From: Clostridia bacterium
GTDB lineage: Bacteria > Bacillota > Clostridia > Oscillospirales > CAG-272
Direction: 5' to 3'
Length of the DNA: 8,134 nt
Assembly: GCA_017411935.1 (NCBI GenBank)
Contig: JAFQPC010000137.1
Span: forward strand, 1 to 8,134
Shown piece by piece: positions 5,957 to 8,134 of this stretch. The position numbers and the translations under genes were made by a program. Under the pieces are notes generated by a model that was not told where the DNA came from, made no database searches, and worked only from the letters and a program-made list of their open reading frames with translations. Within the stretch, counting starts at the first letter, position 1, and the number at the start of each line of letters is the position of its first letter.

Positions 5957-7411
5957 TTATTCATTTTTTCCTCGTTCCAAAATCTGTTTCATCATGACGT
6001 AAACATCACAGTTTTTAATGATGGTAGCGGATTTCATAGATGGCAGGCTTTCAAAAGCAAATGATGTACCGTACAGATAAAGACCGACATCAACATCGGT
6101 ATGCCCTGAGGTTGTAAAGCTATAATACACCGTGGGATTGGAGCTGTACAAGCGGAAGGATTTTCCCAATATGTTTTTACTGCTCACCGAAAGTCCTCCC
6201 GTTTCGTGATCGGCAGTAACGATAATGGCGGTATCATTGCGATCGCCCATCCAATTTCGAACCATTTTGACGGTATCGTTAAGGCTCTTGACAGTTTCTA
6301 CCATATCTTTGAACGCTGTATCCGTTGAATCTGCATAACCGTCGTGGGCATGGAAGTCAACATGTGCTTGCTCAATGATCAAGACAAAGCCCTGCTCATT
6401 GTCAAGAAACTCAATTGCCGTCTCTGCCACTTGATTTAATTTCAAATGGTTCGGTGTCGAAGAATGGTATCCTTCCAAAGTAAAGAGTCCGTAGAGCTTC
6501 TCTGCCTCCATATTCTCGTTTGCTTCCTCTAAGGTACGAACATATGTATACCTATTGGCATTGAGAGCATTGTTAGAGGGAATATGCGCTCCGCCACTTT
6601 CGGTTACATAAGGGCCAAACAACAAATCAACGCCCGAAGACAGTTGTGTTTGAATAATGGTAGAAGTGGCGGAACGAGACTCCGAATGTGCCGAGAACGC
6701 GGCCGGTGTTGCTCCTGTCAAAACATCGGTCGAGACAATTCCCGTCTTCATTCCCAAGGCTTTGGCATAGTCCAAAATCGTACTCACATCGTTGCCGCTT
6801 GCATTCTTTCCAAGATATCCCGTTTTCGTCAACGTTCCCGTAGCAAGTGCCGTAGCCGAAGCAGCGGAATCGGTGGTTGTCAATGCCATGCCCGATGAAT
6901 TAAGACAATTGGTATTGACCGAGGTCGAGGACCAGTTGAGAAATTCATACTTCTCCCCATAAACCATTTCCCCTGCGGCAATATGCTCTTTTCCCATACC
7001 GTCGCCAATAATGAGAATCAGATTTTTGACTGAGTTTTCCACTTTTACGCCGCATCGCAAACAAACGCCGGGGCCTTCCAAGTGTCCGAGCGCAGAAAGT
7101 GTCTCTTGCTTAGAAACATCGCATGTTGTGCACGAAATGGTGACCGAACCATCCTGAATACAGGTAGGGGGAACATAATTTTCGGTCGTATGGGCATGTC
7201 CTAAGGCTTCGCCTGCCGTTGCACCGCAGGCAGTACATTTTCGAGGTGACAGACAGTTCGCATCGGCAAATGTGTGCTGGCAAACCTTACACTCCTGCGT
7301 TTCACCCGTTTCGACATCGGTCGTCTCACTTTCGATATTTTGAGATGTACATCCAACCAAAAGCAAACAAAAAATCATCAAAACGACAAATAAAGAACGA
7401 AATTTTTTCAT
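5957..7411 (-). CDS. Lipoprotein alkaline phosphatase with N-terminal cysteine-rich repeats
   Basis: 484 residues. The lipoprotein signal is MKKFRSLF followed by a hydrophobic run ending LVGC, with Cys21 the lipidated residue, so the enzyme is anchored outside the membrane. Residues 41-120 form a cysteine-rich region with four Cys-x2-Cys pairs (41/44, 59/62, 94/97, 117/120) and two ALGH motifs (69-72, 107-110), as in surface proteins of gut Firmicutes. The phosphatase domain follows with all key residues of E. coli PhoA: metal ligand Asp137 in GDGMG, nucleophile Ser182 in TTTDSAASATALATG, Arg246, Glu347, Asp352 and His356, Asp401-His402 in ADHETGG, and His437 in SGHT. It should release phosphate from phosphomonoesters. 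The open frame extends to 7465, but the ATG at 7411 follows GGAGAGGAG with 8 bases between and places the signal peptide correctly. It is monocistronic, with its own promoter and terminator. Confidence 0.95.
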   Translation of the reverse strand: MKKFRSLFVVLMIFCLLLVGCTSQNIESETTDVETGETQECKVCQHTFADANCLSPRKCTACGATAGEALGHAHTTENYVPPTCIQDGSVTISCTTCDVSKQETLSALGHLEGPGVCLRCGVKVENSVKNLILIIGDGMGKEHIAAGEMVYGEKYEFLNWSSTSVNTNCLNSSGMALTTTDSAASATALATGTLTKTGYLGKNASGNDVSTILDYAKALGMKTGIVSTDVLTGATPAAFSAHSESRSATSTIIQTQLSSGVDLLFGPYVTESGGAHIPSNNALNANRYTYVRTLEEANENMEAEKLYGLFTLEGYHSSTPNHLKLNQVAETAIEFLDNEQGFVLIIEQAHVDFHAHDGYADSTDTAFKDMVETVKSLNDTVKMVRNWMGDRNDTAIIVTADHETGGLSVSSKNILGKSFRLYSSNPTVYYSFTTSGHTDVDVGLYLYGTSFAFESLPSMKSATIIKNCDVYVMMKQILERGKNE

Positions 7412-7455
7412 TACACTTTCTCCTCTCCAGATTATTTTTATGGATTGATATTTTA

Positions 7456-7484
7456 AGTATAACAAACAAAAAAAGCCGTGTCAA
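7456..7484 (-). promoter_or_regulatory. Vegetative promoter of the alkaline phosphatase gene
   Basis: On the minus strand a perfect TTGACA (7479-7484) is followed after 17 bases by TATACT (7456-7461), 44 bases before the chosen ATG. The spacer carries a T7 run and ends GTTTGT, like that of the PnuC-like operon promoter. No clear Pho-box repeats were recognised upstream. Confidence 0.82.
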
Positions 7485-7490
7485 TACGAT

Positions 7491-7524
7491 AGGGAAAAGT
7501 TTTTCAAAAAAAGACTTTTTCCCT
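7491..7524. repeat. Inverted repeat just upstream of the alkaline phosphatase promoter
   Basis: AGGGAAAAGT (7491-7500) is mirrored by ACTTTTTCCCT (7514-7524) with one extra T, around a 13-base centre rich in A. It ends 6 bases from the -35 box. It could be an operator, or a worn terminator of a gene once located upstream. On the minus strand the run after the stem is not U-rich, which argues against an active terminator. Confidence 0.45.
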
Positions 7525-7637
7525 AATCAGTGGAAGAAAACCTTGCCTTTTCTACAGAAACTCCGAAAAGTCTCAAAAGCCTTGAAAATCAAGCAATTAC
7601 TTCAAAGCCTCTGCGACTGTTTTTATCAAAAACAATT
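7525..7637. other. Intergenic stretch with no recognised gene
   Basis: No ribosome binding site with a convincing reading frame was found on either strand. The plus-strand open frame crossing it (to 7845) begins inside the alkaline phosphatase gene on the opposite strand and runs through the dispersed repeat, so it is not taken as coding. This stretch, the repeats on its right and the AT-rich tail to 8021 form the longest gene-free part of the window. Confidence 0.5.
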
Positions 7638-7705
7638 GGACACGTCACAGGAGCAAAAGCCCAAAATGATGTGTCCAACTTTTTATTGTTTTATTTGTAG
7701 GGGCG
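7638..7705. repeat. Dispersed repeat copy 3 with terminator-like palindrome
   Basis: The arms GGACACGTCA (7638-7647) and TGATGTGTCC (7667-7676) flank a 19-base loop containing GAGCAAAAGCCC. They are followed by AACTTTTTATT and TTTATTTGTAGGGGCG. The block matches 5832-5899 over about 68 bases with few differences, in the same orientation. Unlike the other two copies it does not follow a recognisable gene on either strand. It abuts, and shares GTAGGGGCG with, the MITE-like element on its right. Confidence 0.75.
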
Positions 7706-7787
7706 ACCATCGGTCGTCCGCGGACGTGTACATATTTCGCTTCGCTCAATTGCAAGTTTGCGTTGCAAACATTATGCACGCCCCTAC
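7697..7787. mobile_element. 91-bp MITE-like element with 9-base terminal inverted repeats
   Basis: The element begins GTAGGGGCG (7697-7705) and ends with its exact complement CGCCCCTAC (7779-7787). Inside are several small palindromes: CGACC-atc-GGTCG near the left end, the perfect 12-base palindrome CGTCCGCGGACG, and GTTTGC-gtt-GCAAAC near the right end. It has no coding capacity and no transposase nearby. Such structured, short, terminally inverted elements are typical of non-autonomous mobile repeats or of REP-like structured DNA. No clean target-site duplication was identified. Confidence 0.55.
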
Positions 7788-7908
7788 GGAAGTCTTGCCA
7801 GATAAGCCTTTGGATATATTGCATTGCAAAATCTTTATCCGCTGAACACATCGTTTTATGTTTTGCTGAATGCATTATATCGTGTTTTGGCTTGTTCGCG
7901 AATAAGCA

Positions 7909-7937
7909 TTGGGATAAGTTTAAAAATTGTTTACGAT
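7909..7937 (+). promoter_or_regulatory. Weak candidate promoter for the rightmost plus-strand fragment
   Basis: TTGGGA (7909-7914) and TACGAT (7932-7937) are 17 bases apart on the plus strand, each matching the consensus at 4 of 6 positions. They lie 84 bases before the ATG at 8022. In sequence this AT-rich, such a match could be chance. Confidence 0.25.
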
Positions 7938-8021
7938 TACAGACTTTATCTGCTAAATTATACGAACGGCAATATTTTGTGCTCTGTTGTTGTTCGGAAT
8001 ATTACAGAAAGAAGATCTGAT

Positions 8022-8134
8022 ATGGCAAATATTGAAAATAAAGAAAATACTAACAAACGAGAAGCAAAGACCAGCAATCGTTAAAAACTTTATGCCGCCG
8101 CATTCGCATTAATCTTATCAATAATATTTTTTAT
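8022..8134 (+). pseudogene. N-terminal fragment of a possible membrane protein interrupted by an in-frame TAA
   Basis: From the ATG at 8022 the frame reads MANIENKENT, then ten further polar and basic residues ending KTSNR, then TAA at 8082-8084. After the stop the same frame continues KLYAAAFALILSIIFF to the window edge, which looks like the first membrane helix of an anchored or secreted protein preceded by a charged N-terminus. GAAAGAAG lies about 7 bases before the ATG and may be a modest ribosome binding site. A single change from CAA or AAA to TAA would explain the break. Alternatives are a genuine 20-residue peptide, a sequencing error, or chance. It is the only plus-strand candidate gene in the window. 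Confidence 0.35.

Noticed and set aside
1063..7676. CRISPR-like array from the three repeated palindromes
   Set aside because: Only three widely separated copies with no regular spacing, no spacers and no cas genes in the window.
7219..7845. Plus-strand open frame of 208 codons
   Set aside because: It starts inside the alkaline phosphatase gene on the other strand, crosses that gene's promoter, the inverted repeat and the dispersed repeats, and has no ribosome binding site or recognisable domain.
7645..7875. Minus-strand open frame of 76 codons
   Set aside because: It covers the MITE-like element and half of the dispersed repeat; its open state follows from the repeats and no ribosome binding site supports it.

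Overview
The window reads as ordinary chromosome of a low-to-mid-GC Gram-positive anaerobe, most likely an uncultured member of the class Clostridia of gut type. The reasons are the strong GGAGG-type ribosome binding sites, vegetative promoters with 17-base spacers, a lipoprotein (not periplasmic) alkaline phosphatase carrying Cys-x2-Cys repeats, and a PnuC-like transporter of clostridial type. This placement is inference from gene style only. Every confident gene lies on the minus strand, so transcription runs from high to low coordinates.

Layout, in direction of transcription. (1) 7412-8134 is AT-rich and has no confident gene. It holds a plus-strand N-terminal fragment interrupted by a stop codon (8022 onward), a 91-bp MITE-like element with terminal inverted repeats (7697-7787), and a copy of a dispersed repeat with a GGACACGTCA/TGATGTGTCC stem (7638-7705). 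(2) 5957-7411 encodes a secreted lipoprotein alkaline phosphatase with an N-terminal cysteine-rich region. It has its own near-consensus promoter, and a second copy of the dispersed repeat lies where its terminator should be. (3) 5244-5678 encodes a FucU/RbsD-type sugar mutarotase, with a near-consensus promoter, a leader that can fold as an attenuator, and a strong terminator hairpin. (4) 4236-5120 encodes an AraC-type regulator. Just downstream, behind a promoter with a perfect TATAAT, come three tightly spaced genes: a PnuC-like transporter, a five-bladed-propeller glycoside-hydrolase-like protein and an amidohydrolase. They end at a third copy of the same terminator stem. (5) A short family I inorganic pyrophosphatase is translationally coupled to a membrane acyltransferase that runs off the left edge.

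The most coherent functional unit is the AraC regulator with the transporter, propeller and amidohydrolase genes. It looks like a small regulated uptake-and-breakdown locus for an unidentified, possibly glycosylated, small compound. The neighbouring mutarotase would suit a pathway that releases a free sugar, but it is transcribed separately. Start codons were moved inward from the longest reading frames for five genes (amidohydrolase, PnuC-like, AraC, FucU, alkaline phosphatase), because a good ribosome binding site sits just before the inner ATG.
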